DNA of 64,000 nucleotides from Synechococcus sp. CC9311 (GCF_000014585.1 NC_008319.1:372001-436000); one strand, 5' to 3'. Counted from the stretch's first letter, positions 26,835-37,442 are shown. A program made the numbers and translations. Notes: generated by a model not told the origin, from the sequence alone.

Positions 26835-28715
26835 TCAACTGAGTTCTGCGCCTGGATAGCCGCGCGGAGTCACCATTCGGCCCCCTTCCAGCCTGCTGCT
26901 GCTGTTGCCGATGACCAGTACGGTCAGCATGTCAATGCTGTCTACGGGCAAGCTGTCGAGCCGACAGAACGACACGTGTTCCTCTTGTCGACCTAATTGC
27001 CTTGCCATGACAACAGGTGTGGAGGCAGGGCGTTCAGTTAGAAGGATTTCCTTGGCACGTTGCAGCTGCCAATCACGTCCTTTAGATCGGGGGTTGTAGA
27101 GCGCAACGACGAAATCACCCTTGGCAGCTCCTTCTAGTCGTCGTTCAATCACCTCCCATGGGGTGAGGCGATCGCTCAAGCTCACGGTGCAGAAGTCATG
27201 CATGAGTGGTGCACCGGCTTTTGCCGCTGCAAGCTGCAGTGCAGAGATTCCTGGGTGCACGGCAAAGCGAGGTCGCTCGTCTTCTGGCAGGTCCAACCAG
27301 AGCTCAAGCGCGAGTCCTGCCATTCCGTAAATCCCGCTGTCGCCAGACGACACCAACGCCACGCGAACACCTTGGCGAGCAAGACTCAGAGCCTGCTGGC
27401 AGCGGTCCCTTTCCATGGTGAGTTGCCCATCCAGCCGGATTTGATCCGGACGGCGCAGCGGTTCCAGTAAGTCGAGGTAGAGCCCATATCCAACCCAGGC
27501 AGGACAGCGCTCTAGGGCACTGCGGGCTTCAGGAGTGAGAAGGCCTAAATCACCTGGACCACTGCCGATGAGATGGAGTTCGCCCTGTTGAGGTGAATGT
27601 GCCTCCATGCTCTCGGCAATCGCCACGGTGACGGCGCCGCGTTCATCGTCGTTTGCGTGGGTGATCCGCTTGTGCAGCTTGAGCTGTCCTTTGTCTCCGG
27701 CACTCAGTAATGCAGCGGCTTCTGCAACCGATCCGGTTCCCATTTCTGCCGCAACCACCTTGGATGGGGTTGGCACCGGTACACCATCTAATGCTGTTGC
27801 TGTGTGCAAACGGAAGGGCCAATGATGAAGCTGTGCGAGTTCTTGGAGTGCCCGTTCATCGCCCTTGCGATCGATGCTGCTGATGCCTGCAACGGCGTCC
27901 TCTGCCAGTCCCGCTTCTTCGAGGGCGCTCCTTACGGCGCGCTGGACAAGGTTCAAGCTTGTGTCGCGCTCGCAGCCAATCCCAAGCCAAAGCAGTGCTG
28001 GGTGCCATGTGCAGGCCCCCGCATGGGGCATGGTTGTGCTGATCTCCAGCGTTTGGATTGCACTGTCTGCCTCGGCATCAAGGCCTAGAAGATGGCTGGC
28101 TTGAGCCGCTGAACTGCTTTGCCACAGCTTGCTCCCCATCGTTTGGATGAGACGGGTCGCTTCTCCTCGCGCCTGGGCCTTCATCAGTTCGGTCCAGTTG
28201 GCGCTTGTTCCACCGCGTTTCCATCCCCAAGCATGTCCGAACGCATCGGTTGCAAGCCGGCCCGAAACAGCACTATCTCCGCTCAGAACCGCTTCCCCTC
28301 CAAGCGCGGCGGCGACCTCCCGGCTCAATTGTTCGGCACCAGCTTGGTGACCGCCGAGCAATGGGATCACTCTTTGCCCCTCTGCATCGAGCACCAGGAC
28401 TGCAGGGTCTCTTTTTTTGTCGGTCAAGAGTGGAGCAATTAAACGGGTGACGGCACCCGTAGCTCCGATCACCATCAGGACTCCCCCCTCTTGCCAGTAC
28501 TGCTGGATCAACAGCGCAGCCGAGTTCACCAAACACGTTCCGTCTCGGTCAGCAATACCGGCGGCTGCTCCAGGTGTGAGCGCCAGTTGATCAGTGAGGC
28601 CAGATTGCTGAAGTCTTTGCAACAACGGCCAGGCCCTTGAGGACAGCCCTAGGGCCAATCGCCCGGCAGAGGTCGAAGGAGAGGAGTCTTTCAGGGCAGG
28701 AGTTTCGGAGGTCAA
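26835..28715 (-). CDS. cobJ: CbiG-CobJ fusion: cobalt-precorrin-5A hydrolase / precorrin-3B C17-methyltransferase
   Basis: 626-residue fusion of two steps of corrin ring synthesis. Residues ~1-350 are CbiG (GRLALGLSSRAWPLL, PLLGGHQAGAEQLSREVAAALGG, LWLGIGCERDTS in the C-terminal CbiG domain). Residues ~380-626 are a tetrapyrrole methylase of the CobJ/CbiH type (GELHLIGSGPGDLGLLTPEARSAL, VALVSSGDSGIYGMAGL, VHPGISALQLAAAKAGAP). Picocyanobacteria make pseudocobalamin, and this protein fits that pathway. It overlaps the upstream gene by 4 bp (ATGA), so the two are probably translationally coupled. Confidence 0.93.
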   Translation of the reverse strand: MTSETPALKDSSPSTSAGRLALGLSSRAWPLLQRLQQSGLTDQLALTPGAAAGIADRDGTCLVNSAALLIQQYWQEGGVLMVIGATGAVTRLIAPLLTDKKRDPAVLVLDAEGQRVIPLLGGHQAGAEQLSREVAAALGGEAVLSGDSAVSGRLATDAFGHAWGWKRGGTSANWTELMKAQARGEATRLIQTMGSKLWQSSSAAQASHLLGLDAEADSAIQTLEISTTMPHAGACTWHPALLWLGIGCERDTSLNLVQRAVRSALEEAGLAEDAVAGISSIDRKGDERALQELAQLHHWPFRLHTATALDGVPVPTPSKVVAAEMGTGSVAEAAALLSAGDKGQLKLHKRITHANDDERGAVTVAIAESMEAHSPQQGELHLIGSGPGDLGLLTPEARSALERCPAWVGYGLYLDLLEPLRRPDQIRLDGQLTMERDRCQQALSLARQGVRVALVSSGDSGIYGMAGLALELWLDLPEDERPRFAVHPGISALQLAAAKAGAPLMHDFCTVSLSDRLTPWEVIERRLEGAAKGDFVVALYNPRSKGRDWQLQRAKEILLTERPASTPVVMARQLGRQEEHVSFCRLDSLPVDSIDMLTVLVIGNSSSRLEGGRMVTPRGYPGAELS

Positions 28716-30196
28716 CGCTGGGTGCCATCGGGGTTCAATAGCTCACGGGCTGATCCTCCCAGGGTGCTGGTTGGAGAAATTCTTTCCGGTTCCTTGCTGA
28801 TGATCGGCGTCCTTGATGGGGGTGGGGTTTCAGGGGGGACGGGCTTGCTGGATTCAGGCGAGGGTTCCGCAGAAGGCCCTGCTTTTGAAATGGTTCCCTC
28901 AGCTGTGTTCACTCCCTTTTCTGGCAATGCTTCTTCTTGGAATGATGTCTTTCTCGTGGCGTTTGTCTTCAAATCCTCTGGCTCAGCGAGTTCTTCTCCC
29001 AAAACTGCTTTGTCCAGAGCCTTTTCATCCTTGTCTTGTTCACTCATGGTTTTTTCATCCAAAGCCCCTTCTTGCATGGCCTTTTCTTTTAAGGGCTCTT
29101 CCTTGAAGTCCTGCTTCTTTGACGCTGCCTTTTCGGCGTCTTCCGCTTCAAGGATGTCTTTTTTAAGCCCGAACTCTTGAGTTGCGCTCGGGTCTTCAGG
29201 CTTGGTTTCACCCAGCAAACGGGCGAGTTCCGTGTCGTTAAGGGTGGATTGCAACCAGATCGGTTTTGGGTTCTTTAGCTCAGGGACCTCTCTCAATTGG
29301 TTGTTGAACATTGGTTCGAGCGATTCACCAATCCCATTCAGCAACTCCATTTGAACGGTGTTGATTCCTTTGCGGTTGTCGATTCCCTGGAGCCAGAGGG
29401 CATCCTGCTGGTCCACCACAAAGCTGTCTTCGTTAACGGTGATGCGTAGGCGCCAGCGAGCATCTCCAGCTCTGAGGTTTTGAAGGGGAGCGTTCCATAC
29501 CAACCAATCGAGCAACAAAGGACTATCACCTCCAAGCTCAGCCGGACTCACCACCGCCAGCCAAGGGGCATCGCGTTTTGGCTGCGTACCCATCAGGGGC
29601 CGCAGCTGATCTACAGACCAATGCAAGCTGGCACCAGGAGTTTTGACGGCTTCTCCCCAGGGATAGGCCGCATAGGCCGTGAACCTGTGGCTCCCCGGAC
29701 TCAAGGCAGGGAGTTCAATCGTTACTCGGTTTCCGTTTTGTTCACTTAAACGGATGGGTGCTTGGTCATCAATTTGAATCGCGACGTGGGCTCCGAGCCC
29801 GAGTTCGCGGTCGTTAGCGAGGGGCCAATCCTCGATTTTCAATTCCAGATTGAGTGGGCCGCCCTTGAGCTGGCTCCCATCCAAGGGACTGATGAGCGAG
29901 AGCCGGGGATGATGCTTGGCTAAGGCTTGATGAAGCTGCTGAACTGCACCAGGTGGCTCCACTTCTCGAATACGGCCTGATGGGTTTTGGGTAGGAAGAT
30001 TCTTGCCTTGATTAGGAGCGGACCCGGAGTTGGGCTGATTGGCCCAAGGCAACGACGGAATGGCCAGCACGGGTTGTCCCAGGCCACATAGGAGTATCAG
30101 TGCGAAGAGTGCTGCGAACCATCGGATGCTTGCGTGTCGCCGGCCCGATTTATCCATGGAGCGGAGAGGATGTACCGCCATTCTGAATGGCTCCAC
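28712..30196 (-). CDS. Secreted protein of unknown function with Lys/Glu-rich tail
   Basis: 494 residues, function not recognised. A signal peptide or anchor follows a basic N-region (RHASIRWFAALFALILLCGLGQPVLA). The middle (~90-320) looks like one or two immunoglobulin-like beta domains (LSLISPLDGSQLKGGPLNLELKIEDWPL, LPALSPGSHRFTAYAAYPWGE). Residues ~340-420 are charged low complexity with repeated EKAM/EKAL units, then a Pro/Ser/Thr-rich end. ATG codons at 30196, 30181 and 30157 are possible; 30157 (MDKSGRRHAS) gives the most typical signal peptide. It lies upstream of and divergent from psaA, and its stop overlaps the cobJ start by 4 bp. Confidence 0.7.
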   Translation of the reverse strand: MEPFRMAVHPLRSMDKSGRRHASIRWFAALFALILLCGLGQPVLAIPSLPWANQPNSGSAPNQGKNLPTQNPSGRIREVEPPGAVQQLHQALAKHHPRLSLISPLDGSQLKGGPLNLELKIEDWPLANDRELGLGAHVAIQIDDQAPIRLSEQNGNRVTIELPALSPGSHRFTAYAAYPWGEAVKTPGASLHWSVDQLRPLMGTQPKRDAPWLAVVSPAELGGDSPLLLDWLVWNAPLQNLRAGDARWRLRITVNEDSFVVDQQDALWLQGIDNRKGINTVQMELLNGIGESLEPMFNNQLREVPELKNPKPIWLQSTLNDTELARLLGETKPEDPSATQEFGLKKDILEAEDAEKAASKKQDFKEEPLKEKAMQEGALDEKTMSEQDKDEKALDKAVLGEELAEPEDLKTNATRKTSFQEEALPEKGVNTAEGTISKAGPSAEPSPESSKPVPPETPPPSRTPIISKEPERISPTSTLGGSARELLNPDGTQR

Positions 30197-30562
30197 TTCT
30201 CAGGTCTAGGGCGCTGACTGAGTATTAATTAGAGAAAGAAAATAAGCGGGTTGTTGATAGTTTTTTGTCTTGATTGGGAGGTTCTCGCTGACACCACCTG
30301 CAAACCAGACTCCAGTTGCAGACTGGTTCGCCGACGGATTGAACCTTTGTAACTCGATGATGGTTTAGGCCCTCTCATGACTCTATGCTCAAATCAGCGG
30401 TCCCCTCTTTGGGGCCCAAAGCACCAGTGACGGTCAGGGTTTTCCTGGTCTGAGCTGGCGCCCGGCTAAAGCCTTCGGGCTATGGCCGGGGCCCCGGCGA
30501 ACTGTCCGGTTCTCCGGAGGGGTGGCCCTCCACCTCGATCCCGTCCCTCGAGGAACGACTCG
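30197..30562 (+). promoter_or_regulatory. psaA upstream region and hairpin-rich leader
   Basis: 366 bp without a gene. The distal part (to ~30390) is AT-richer and holds one HLR1-like half-site, TTTGTAAC at 30346-30353, and a possible -10 TATGCT near 30383. The proximal 165 bp carry successive stems: GGTCCCC/GGGGCCC (30399-30417), GGTCAGG/CCTGGTC with GU pairs (30432-30450), AGCC-TTCG-GGCT (30470-30481), and the 14-bp palindrome GCCGGGGCCCCGGC (30485-30498). Two mutually exclusive stems follow: TCCGG/CCGGA (30505-30518) and GGAGGG/CCCTCC (30516-30531). GAGGA (30550-30554) is a good Shine-Dalgarno 8 nt before the ATG. Confidence 0.55.
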
Positions 30563-32866
30563 ATGACCATTAGCCCACCAGAGCGTGGGAGCACCGCGAA
30601 GAGCCAAGTCGAAAAGGTTGACAATCCAGCAACCTTTGAATTGTTCGGCAAGCCCGGACATTTCGACCGAGCTCTCGCGAAAGGCCCCAAGACCACAACC
30701 TGGGTCTGGAACCTCCACGCCAACGCTCACGATTTCGATAGTCACACGAGTGACCTTGAAGAGGTTTCTCGGAAGATCTTTAGTGCTCACTTCGGCCATT
30801 TGGCCGTGATCTTCATCTGGCTAAGCGGCGCCTTCTTCCACGGAGCCCGCTTCTCCAACTTCTCCGGCTGGCTCGCCGATCCCACCCACGTGAAGCCAAG
30901 TGCTCAGGTGGTGTGGCCCGTGTTTGGCCAGGAGATTCTCAATGGCGACATGGGTGCCGGATTCCAAGGCATCCAGATCACCTCTGGCCTCTTTCACGTC
31001 TGGCGTGCATGGGGAATCACCAATGAGACCCAGCTGATGTCGCTTGCCATCGGCGCTCTGGTGATGGCAGGCCTGATGCTCAATGCCGGTGTTTTCCACT
31101 ATCACAAGGCAGCTCCCAAGCTCGAGTGGTTCCAGAACGTTGAGTCCATGCTCAACCACCACTTGGCAGGTTTGCTTGGTCTCGGCTCACTCTCTTGGAC
31201 CGGCCACCTTCTGCATGTGTCTCTGCCGACTACCAAGTTGATGGATGCCATCGACGCCGGCCAACCGCTGGTGCTCAATGGCAAAACCATCGCTTCTGTC
31301 GCAGACATTCCACTGCCACACGAATTCTTTAATCAGGATTTGATCGCTCAGCTCTATCCAGGATTTGGTGCCGGTATTGGTGCCTTTTTCTCTGGTGATT
31401 GGGCTGCCTACAGCGACTTCCTGACCTTTAAAGGTGGAATTAATCCAGTCACCGGCAGCATGTGGATGAGCGATATCGCTCATCACCACTTAGCCATCGC
31501 GGTGTTGTTCATCGTGGCTGGTCACATGTACCGCACGAACTGGGGCATTGGGCACTCCATCAAGGAGATCCTCGAAGGTCAGAAGGGTGATCCTCTTCTC
31601 TTCCCTGCAACCAAGGGGCACGACGGACTCTTTGAGTTCATGACTACCTCTTGGCATGCTCAGTTGGGCGTCAATCTGGCCATGCTCGGCTCTCTGAGCA
31701 TCATCGTGGCCCAGCACATGTATGCGATGCCTCCGTATCCATACATGGCGATTGACTACCCCACTCAGATTGGACTGTTCACCCATCACATGTGGATCGG
31801 TGGCTTCCTAATCGTTGGCGCTGCTGCTCACGCAGCCATCGCCATGATTCGCGATTACGACCCTGCAAAACATGTGGACAACGTGCTCGATCGTGTGCTC
31901 AAAGCGCGCGATGCGATCATCAGCCACCTGAACTGGGTTTGCATTTGGCTTGGAGCTCATAGCTTCGGCCTTTATGTCCACAACGACACGATGCGTGCTC
32001 TGGGTCGTCCCCAAGACATGTTCAGCGATTCGGCGATTTCGATTCAGCCGGTCTTTGCGCAGTGGATTCAGGGCATCCATGCAGGAGCCGCAGGAAGCAC
32101 CGCTCCCAACGCACTTGCTGGTGTGAGTGAGGTGTTTAACGGCTCCACGATTGCTGTTGGAGGCAAGGTTGCAGCAGCAGCGATTCCTCTCGGAACCGCT
32201 GATTTCATGGTGCACCACATTCACGCATTCACAATTCATGTGACTGTGCTGATTCTTCTGAAGGGCGTGCTTTATGCCCGCAGCTCCCGCCTCGTTCCAG
32301 ACAAAGCAAACTTGGGCTTCCGTTTCCCATGCGACGGCCCAGGCCGTGGTGGCACCTGTCAGGTGTCTGCTTGGGACCACGTATTCCTTGGTCTGTTCTG
32401 GATGTACAACTCCCTGTCCGTCGTGATCTTCCACTTCAGCTGGAAGATGCAGAGCGATGTTTGGGGAACCGTCAATGCTGATGGAAGTGTTCAGCACATC
32501 ACAAATGGCAATTTTGCCAACAGTGCAATCACCATCAACGGCTGGCTGCGTGACTTCCTGTGGGCCCAGGCCGCTCAGGTGATCAACAGCTATGGCTCAA
32601 ACACCAGTGCCTATGGCCTGATGTTCCTTGGTGCTCACTTTGTCTGGGCCTTCAGTTTGATGTTCTTGTTTAGTGGCCGCGGCTACTGGCAAGAGCTTAT
32701 TGAGTCCATTGTTTGGGCTCATAACAAGCTGAAGGTTGCACCTGCCATCCAGCCTCGTGCACTTTCAATCACCCAGGGCCGTGCCGTGGGTGTCGCTCAT
32801 TACCTCTTGGGCGGCATCGCGACCACATGGGCCTTCTTCCACGCCCACATCCTTGTGGTCGGCTGA
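30563..32866 (+). CDS. psaA: Photosystem I P700 apoprotein A1
   Basis: PsaA forms with PsaB the 11-helix-each heterodimer that binds P700, A0, A1 and FX. The ATG at 30563 gives [22 protein letters not shown] and 767 residues; an upstream in-frame ATG at 30482 lies within the structured leader and adds 27 residues not found in the family. FX ligands are in [18 protein letters not shown] (near residue 595), and the end [11 protein letters not shown] is complete. It precedes psaB by 21 bp; the two form an operon terminated at 35153-35180. Confidence 0.99.
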   Translation: MTISPPERGSTAKSQVEKVDNPATFELFGKPGHFDRALAKGPKTTTWVWNLHANAHDFDSHTSDLEEVSRKIFSAHFGHLAVIFIWLSGAFFHGARFSNFSGWLADPTHVKPSAQVVWPVFGQEILNGDMGAGFQGIQITSGLFHVWRAWGITNETQLMSLAIGALVMAGLMLNAGVFHYHKAAPKLEWFQNVESMLNHHLAGLLGLGSLSWTGHLLHVSLPTTKLMDAIDAGQPLVLNGKTIASVADIPLPHEFFNQDLIAQLYPGFGAGIGAFFSGDWAAYSDFLTFKGGINPVTGSMWMSDIAHHHLAIAVLFIVAGHMYRTNWGIGHSIKEILEGQKGDPLLFPATKGHDGLFEFMTTSWHAQLGVNLAMLGSLSIIVAQHMYAMPPYPYMAIDYPTQIGLFTHHMWIGGFLIVGAAAHAAIAMIRDYDPAKHVDNVLDRVLKARDAIISHLNWVCIWLGAHSFGLYVHNDTMRALGRPQDMFSDSAISIQPVFAQWIQGIHAGAAGSTAPNALAGVSEVFNGSTIAVGGKVAAAAIPLGTADFMVHHIHAFTIHVTVLILLKGVLYARSSRLVPDKANLGFRFPCDGPGRGGTCQVSAWDHVFLGLFWMYNSLSVVIFHFSWKMQSDVWGTVNADGSVQHITNGNFANSAITINGWLRDFLWAQAAQVINSYGSNTSAYGLMFLGAHFVWAFSLMFLFSGRGYWQELIESIVWAHNKLKVAPAIQPRALSITQGRAVGVAHYLLGGIATTWAFFHAHILVVG

Positions 32867-32887
32867 CCTCACTGACCTTTCCCTCTA

Positions 32888-35104
32888 ATGGCAACGAAAT
32901 TTCCTTCGTTTAGCCAGGGTCTGGCACAGGACCCGACAACCCGCCGCATTTGGTACGGGATCGCCACGGCTCACGACTTCGAGAGCCATGACGGAATGAC
33001 GGAGGAGAAGCTTTACCAAAAGCTCTTCTCCACCCATTTCGGGCATCTCGCGATCATCGGCCTTTGGGTTTCGGGAAACCTGTTCCATATCGCCTGGCAG
33101 GGCAACTTCGAACAGTGGGTCTCCGACCCACTGCACGTCCGCCCAATCGCTCATGCAATTTGGGATCCCCACTTTGGTCAAGGCGCAATTGATGCCTTCA
33201 CTCAAGCGGGTGCATCCTCCCCAGTGAATATTGCCTATTCAGGCCTTTATCACTGGTTTTACACCATCGGCATGACCACGAATGCCGAGCTGTATCAGGG
33301 ATCCATCTTCATGATGATCCTGTCAGCTTGGGCTCTGTTCGCTGGTTGGCTGCATTTGCAGCCCAAGTTCCGTCCCTCCCTTGCTTGGTTCAAAAACGCG
33401 GAATCCCGCCTGAACCATCACCTTGCAGTCCTGTTTGGATTCAGCTCAATCGCTTGGACCGGTCACCTGGTTCACGTGGCTATCCCTGAGTCCCGCGGTC
33501 AGCACGTTGGTTGGGACAACTTCCTCAGCGTGATGCCTCACCCAGCAGGTCTGGGTCCATTCTTCACCGGCAATTGGGGCGTTTATGCCCAAAATCCTGA
33601 CACCACAGGTCAGATTTTTGGTACCGCTGAAGGATCGGGCACTGCAATCCTGACCTTCCTCGGTGGCTTCCACCCTCAGACCGAAGCCCTCTGGCTAACA
33701 GATATCGCTCACCATCATTTGGCCATTGGCGTGATCTTCGTGATCGCTGGTCATATGTATCGGACGAACTTCGGTATCGGTCACTCGATCCGCGAGATCC
33801 TTGAAGCTCACAACCCACCAACCGGTACCCCCGGCGACCTGGGTGCTGGCCATAAAGGTCTCTACGACACCATCAACAACAGCCTGCACTTCCAGCTTGG
33901 TCTTGCTCTCGCCTCTTTGGGCGTGATCACCAGCCTGGTGGCACAGCACATGTACGCCATGCCGTCGTATGCCTTCATCGCGAAGGACTACACGACCCAG
34001 GCTGCCCTCTACACCCATCACCAGTACATCGCCATCGCCTTGATGTGCGGTGCCTTTGCTCACGGTGCGATCTTCTTTATTCGTGACTACGACCCCGAAG
34101 CCAATAAGGACAACGTCCTGGGTCGGATGCTCGAGCACAAAGAAGCCATCATCAGCCACTTGAGCTGGGTCTCCCTTTTCCTTGGCTTCCATACCCTTGG
34201 CCTCTACGTCCATAACGACGTGGTTGTGGCCTTTGGAACCCCTGAAAAGCAGATCTTGGTTGAGCCTGTCTTTGCACAGTTCGTCCAGGCTGCTTCCGGT
34301 AAGGCGATTTACGGCTTCGATGTTCTCCTAGCGAACGCTGGTGGCGCTGCTGCCAATGCCAACGCTGCCTACATGGGCGGTTGGATGGATGCCATTAATG
34401 GTGTTCGTGGCAGCAATGACTTGTTCCTACCAATTGGTCCTGGTGACTTCCTTGTTCACCACGCCATTGCTCTAGGTCTCCACACCACCACCCTGATCCT
34501 TGTGAAGGGTGCTCTGGACGCACGTGGCTCCAAGTTGATGCCTGACAAGAAGGACTTTGGCTACTCCTTCCCCTGCGACGGTCCTGGCCGTGGCGGCACC
34601 TGTGACATCTCTGCCTGGGACGCGTTCTATCTCGCTGTCTTCTGGGCTTTGAACACAGTGGGTTGGGTCACCTTCTACTGGCATTGGAAGCACCTTGCGA
34701 TTTGGCAAGGCAACGTGGCTCAGTTCAACGAATCCAGCACCTATCTGATGGGTTGGTTCCGTGACTACCTCTGGCTGAACAGCTCACAGCTGATCAATGG
34801 ATACAACCCATTTGGCAGCAACAACCTGGCCGTCTGGTCTTGGATGTTCCTGTTTGGTCATCTGGTTTGGGCTACCGGCTTCATGTTCCTGATTTCCTGG
34901 CGCGGTTACTGGCAGGAGCTCATTGAGACCATCGTTTGGGCTCACGAACGCAGTCCTATCGCCAACATGATGGGCTGGCGTGACAAGCCTGTGGCTCTCT
35001 CCATCGTTCAGGCACGTGTTGTTGGTCTTGCTCACTTCACGGTTGGTTATGTGCTCACGTACGGAGCCTTCTTGATCGCCTCCACTTCTGGCAAGTTCGG
35101 ATGA
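32888..35104 (+). CDS. psaB: Photosystem I P700 apoprotein A2
   Basis: Partner of PsaA, 738 residues. It starts [35 protein letters not shown], has the FX motif [18 protein letters not shown] and ends [10 protein letters not shown]. The pre-start sequence CCTTTCCCTCTA is pyrimidine-rich with no Shine-Dalgarno, so translation probably relies on coupling or S1. A strong terminator follows 48 bp after the stop. Confidence 0.99.
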   Translation: MATKFPSFSQGLAQDPTTRRIWYGIATAHDFESHDGMTEEKLYQKLFSTHFGHLAIIGLWVSGNLFHIAWQGNFEQWVSDPLHVRPIAHAIWDPHFGQGAIDAFTQAGASSPVNIAYSGLYHWFYTIGMTTNAELYQGSIFMMILSAWALFAGWLHLQPKFRPSLAWFKNAESRLNHHLAVLFGFSSIAWTGHLVHVAIPESRGQHVGWDNFLSVMPHPAGLGPFFTGNWGVYAQNPDTTGQIFGTAEGSGTAILTFLGGFHPQTEALWLTDIAHHHLAIGVIFVIAGHMYRTNFGIGHSIREILEAHNPPTGTPGDLGAGHKGLYDTINNSLHFQLGLALASLGVITSLVAQHMYAMPSYAFIAKDYTTQAALYTHHQYIAIALMCGAFAHGAIFFIRDYDPEANKDNVLGRMLEHKEAIISHLSWVSLFLGFHTLGLYVHNDVVVAFGTPEKQILVEPVFAQFVQAASGKAIYGFDVLLANAGGAAANANAAYMGGWMDAINGVRGSNDLFLPIGPGDFLVHHAIALGLHTTTLILVKGALDARGSKLMPDKKDFGYSFPCDGPGRGGTCDISAWDAFYLAVFWALNTVGWVTFYWHWKHLAIWQGNVAQFNESSTYLMGWFRDYLWLNSSQLINGYNPFGSNNLAVWSWMFLFGHLVWATGFMFLISWRGYWQELIETIVWAHERSPIANMMGWRDKPVALSIVQARVVGLAHFTVGYVLTYGAFLIASTSGKFG

Positions 35105-35152
35105 CTTAGTCCCAACCTCTGCCTGATTAACGAAGCGTTTCTCAGAGATTCA

Positions 35153-35180
35153 CCCGTCCGGTATTCCGGGCGGGTTTTTT
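35153..35180 (+). terminator. Rho-independent terminator of psaAB
   Basis: CCCGTCCGG-TATT-CCGGGCGGG forms a 9-bp stem (one GU pair) followed by six T residues, 48 bp after the psaB stop. Confidence 0.93.
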
Positions 35181-35251
35181 ATGTGGATGGATTGTTCAGC
35201 GCTATCTCTTCTGTGTTGGCGATGTCCGCTGCTGTTAGGGGACGTCTTCGT

Positions 35252-36205
35252 TTAATTCCCGCCACTGAAGGCGATGTCCAGAGTGCGTAGATAGGTATGA
35301 AGGCCTGCATCTTGAATCGGCAGCACGTAGGCATCAGCTCCGGATTCATTGTGGTGAGAATGCCAGTAACCGGGGGGTGTCACGAAGGCCGCTCCCGGGG
35401 CCCAATCTTCACGATGCCCATTGATAATCATCCCCTTCGCATCCAGCTCTGTGCCGATCATCGTGTAGCAGCCGGGTTGGCAATCAACCGCGAAATCGAG
35501 TGCGATCGATTGGTGGCGATGGGGTCGTTGTATCTGGCCAGCAGGCAAGATTCCGAGCATGGCCCAGAGCGTATGGGTGATCGTTCGCGTTTGTGGAAAA
35601 TTGCTGTTGCCCAGCAAAACGCTGACACGGTTGGCACGAGCACCGTTGGGGCTTTTTGCAATCGCATCAAGATGTCGTTTGCTGTCCTGATGGCTGTAAA
35701 AGCTCGGCTCAAAGCGAGCTTGTGCTGGCTCGACGCCGAGATAACGCAGGAGCGGTGCATCATGCACCCAATAAAGTCCTGCTTTTTCGATGCTGCTGTG
35801 AATTGCGTCGCCACCCGCAGGCAGCACCAAGATGTCTCCCTTTGACCATTGAAATGTTCGCCCGCAGGCTTGCGTTTCCCCTTCTCCATTCGTGATGAAA
35901 AACAGCTGACTGGTCGCAACAGCACTGGTGCGTTGTTGACCACGGTCGAGGCGAACAAAATTCGCACAAAGAGAAGGACCGGTGGCTGGACCAGAGCAGC
36001 CAAGCATTTCACTCAGATCTAGAGGAAGTACATCGCAACCGGATTGATCGAAAAAATCTGGCGAAAACGACCGATAGGGAATTGCATTGATCAGCCCACT
36101 CTGTTGAGGGTTCGCAGCGGAGCGGTAATCAAAAAAATGGGCTTGCTCAGATGAGGCCTGATGCAAAGCGGGAGCTAACAGGGTGTTGACCTCAACGAGA
36201 CGCAT
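35252..36205 (-). CDS. Bicupin protein of unknown function
   Basis: 317-residue protein with two cupin folds. The first spans ~90-150 (ATSQLFFITNGEGETQACGRTFQWSKGDILVLPAGG) and the second ~205-290 (LGILPAGQIQRPHRHQSIALDFAVD with HRH metal-type ligands, then FVTPPGYWHSHHNESGADAYVLPIQD). This arrangement resembles gentisate 1,2-dioxygenase-like proteins, but no ring-cleavage pathway is nearby, so I do not name a reaction. It is convergent with psaB and downstream of the desaturase on the same strand, 100 bp away. Confidence 0.75.
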   Translation of the reverse strand: MRLVEVNTLLAPALHQASSEQAHFFDYRSAANPQQSGLINAIPYRSFSPDFFDQSGCDVLPLDLSEMLGCSGPATGPSLCANFVRLDRGQQRTSAVATSQLFFITNGEGETQACGRTFQWSKGDILVLPAGGDAIHSSIEKAGLYWVHDAPLLRYLGVEPAQARFEPSFYSHQDSKRHLDAIAKSPNGARANRVSVLLGNSNFPQTRTITHTLWAMLGILPAGQIQRPHRHQSIALDFAVDCQPGCYTMIGTELDAKGMIINGHREDWAPGAAFVTPPGYWHSHHNESGADAYVLPIQDAGLHTYLRTLDIAFSGGN

Positions 36206-36256
36206 ACCTTATCGATCAATGGGATTTGGATTGTATGGGTTTTGTCATCCCTGGAA

Positions 36257-36284
36257 GCCGGCGTTGAGCCGGATGCGCACCGGC
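36257..36284 (-). other. Alternating hairpin between desaturase and bicupin genes
   Basis: Overlapping GCCGG/CCGGC units (36257-36262, 36268-36272 and 36280-36284) can pair in two mutually exclusive ways. No T-run follows on the transcript. It could be an attenuator or only a processing stem. Confidence 0.35.
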
Positions 36285-36305
36285 ACAGGATGGTTCGAAG
36301 TTTGT

Positions 36306-37442
36306 TCAGGCAAATGGTGAAACCAGCTTGAAGCGTTCCCTGTCCCAAAGGATGAGAGAGAAGCAATCGCCAATCTGATAAAGATAAAGTTTGTGGACAT
36401 TGTCAACAAGATGGATATTGGCTTCATGACATTCCTTCAATCGATAATTTGGAATGCGCTCTGAGAGATGGTGAATATGGTGATAAGCGATATCGGCAGT
36501 AAACCAATTCAAAACGGCAGGCATTTGAAGGAAAGAGGATCCAGAAATGGCTCCACGAAAATAACTCCAATTGTCTTCATCACTTGTATAAGAATCGGGG
36601 AAATTGTGTTGGATGAAAAAGACGGCAATCATCACCGCTGCACTGCAGCTCATTACCACTGAATAGAGGATCCAGAAATGTGCATATCCTATAGAACTTC
36701 CGATCCACCACCACAACAACCCAACGACTGCAGTGTTGGCAACCATGTCTACACATTCTCCGCTGGTGTAAAAGAAACTAGATTTGTAATTCAAACAAAC
36801 ATGTTTTGGGGATATCCAGGAGCCGGTACGCACCATCTTTATGGTGCTTTTGATGGAATGGCCAATGAATTCAAAAAAGCTCAAAAGTAAGGCAAGTCTT
36901 GGCTTAATGATGAGATAGAAGAATCCACCTGGGAATAGCAGCAATGGATGGCGTAAGACGCGATAAAGCCACTGGGAACGTGGAGATCGCGCTTCGTATT
37001 GCTCGCGTGTGATGAGAGCTGATGGTCCGCGATAGCGATCCCAATTTCCATTGTGTTTGTGATGGAAAGCGTGTCCCCGTGACCAGGGATGTTGCGGCAT
37101 GCCGTGAATCAAGCTCAAGCCGAAGGCTGCAATTCGATTCGACCGTTTGGAGCTGAACAGGCTTTGATGACCGCAGTCATGCATCAGGGAGAAGCTGCGA
37201 CTGAGCAGCAGAACCATCAACACGAGGAGCAAGGGTGTCAACACGATGGCTGTGGTGTTGAACGATGTTGTGACCGCAGACATCGCGATCGCTACCGCGA
37301 TGATCGGAACCACGGTGTTCAGGATCTGCCAGCTCGCTATGCGGTCATCGCTGGCCATAAAAGGAGCGAGTTTGAAGTCGATCCGTTTGGGGTAAGCGCT
37401 AGGCGCCATGTCTTGGCTAATCGTCTGAGTGGTCGTTGTCAT
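36306..37442 (-). CDS. Membrane fatty acid desaturase family protein
   Basis: 378 residues from the ATG at 37442 (MTTTTQTISQDMAPSAYPKR). It has the three His boxes of acyl-lipid desaturases: HDCGH (~98), HAFHHKHN (~132) and HHIHH (~331), interspersed with membrane segments. RGHAFHHKHNGNWDRYRGP resembles the omega-6 (delta-12) group, but a delta position cannot be fixed from sequence. The C-terminal two thirds is visibly AT-richer than its neighbours, with codons such as AAT, AAA and ATA frequent, which may indicate transfer. It lies 71 bp downstream of the RND gene and may be co-transcribed with it. Confidence 0.85.
   Translation of the reverse strand: MTTTTQTISQDMAPSAYPKRIDFKLAPFMASDDRIASWQILNTVVPIIAVAIAMSAVTTSFNTTAIVLTPLLLVLMVLLLSRSFSLMHDCGHQSLFSSKRSNRIAAFGLSLIHGMPQHPWSRGHAFHHKHNGNWDRYRGPSALITREQYEARSPRSQWLYRVLRHPLLLFPGGFFYLIIKPRLALLLSFFEFIGHSIKSTIKMVRTGSWISPKHVCLNYKSSFFYTSGECVDMVANTAVVGLLWWWIGSSIGYAHFWILYSVVMSCSAAVMIAVFFIQHNFPDSYTSDEDNWSYFRGAISGSSFLQMPAVLNWFTADIAYHHIHHLSERIPNYRLKECHEANIHLVDNVHKLYLYQIGDCFSLILWDRERFKLVSPFA

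Noticed and set aside
28722-29180. Plus-strand open frame of 152 codons opposite the Lys/Glu-rich tail
   Set aside because: It is rich in Ser and Phe because it is the complement of Glu/Lys codons; no family resemblance.
31808-32497. 229-codon open frame antisense to psaA
   Set aside because: Generated by strong codon bias of psaA; no motifs.
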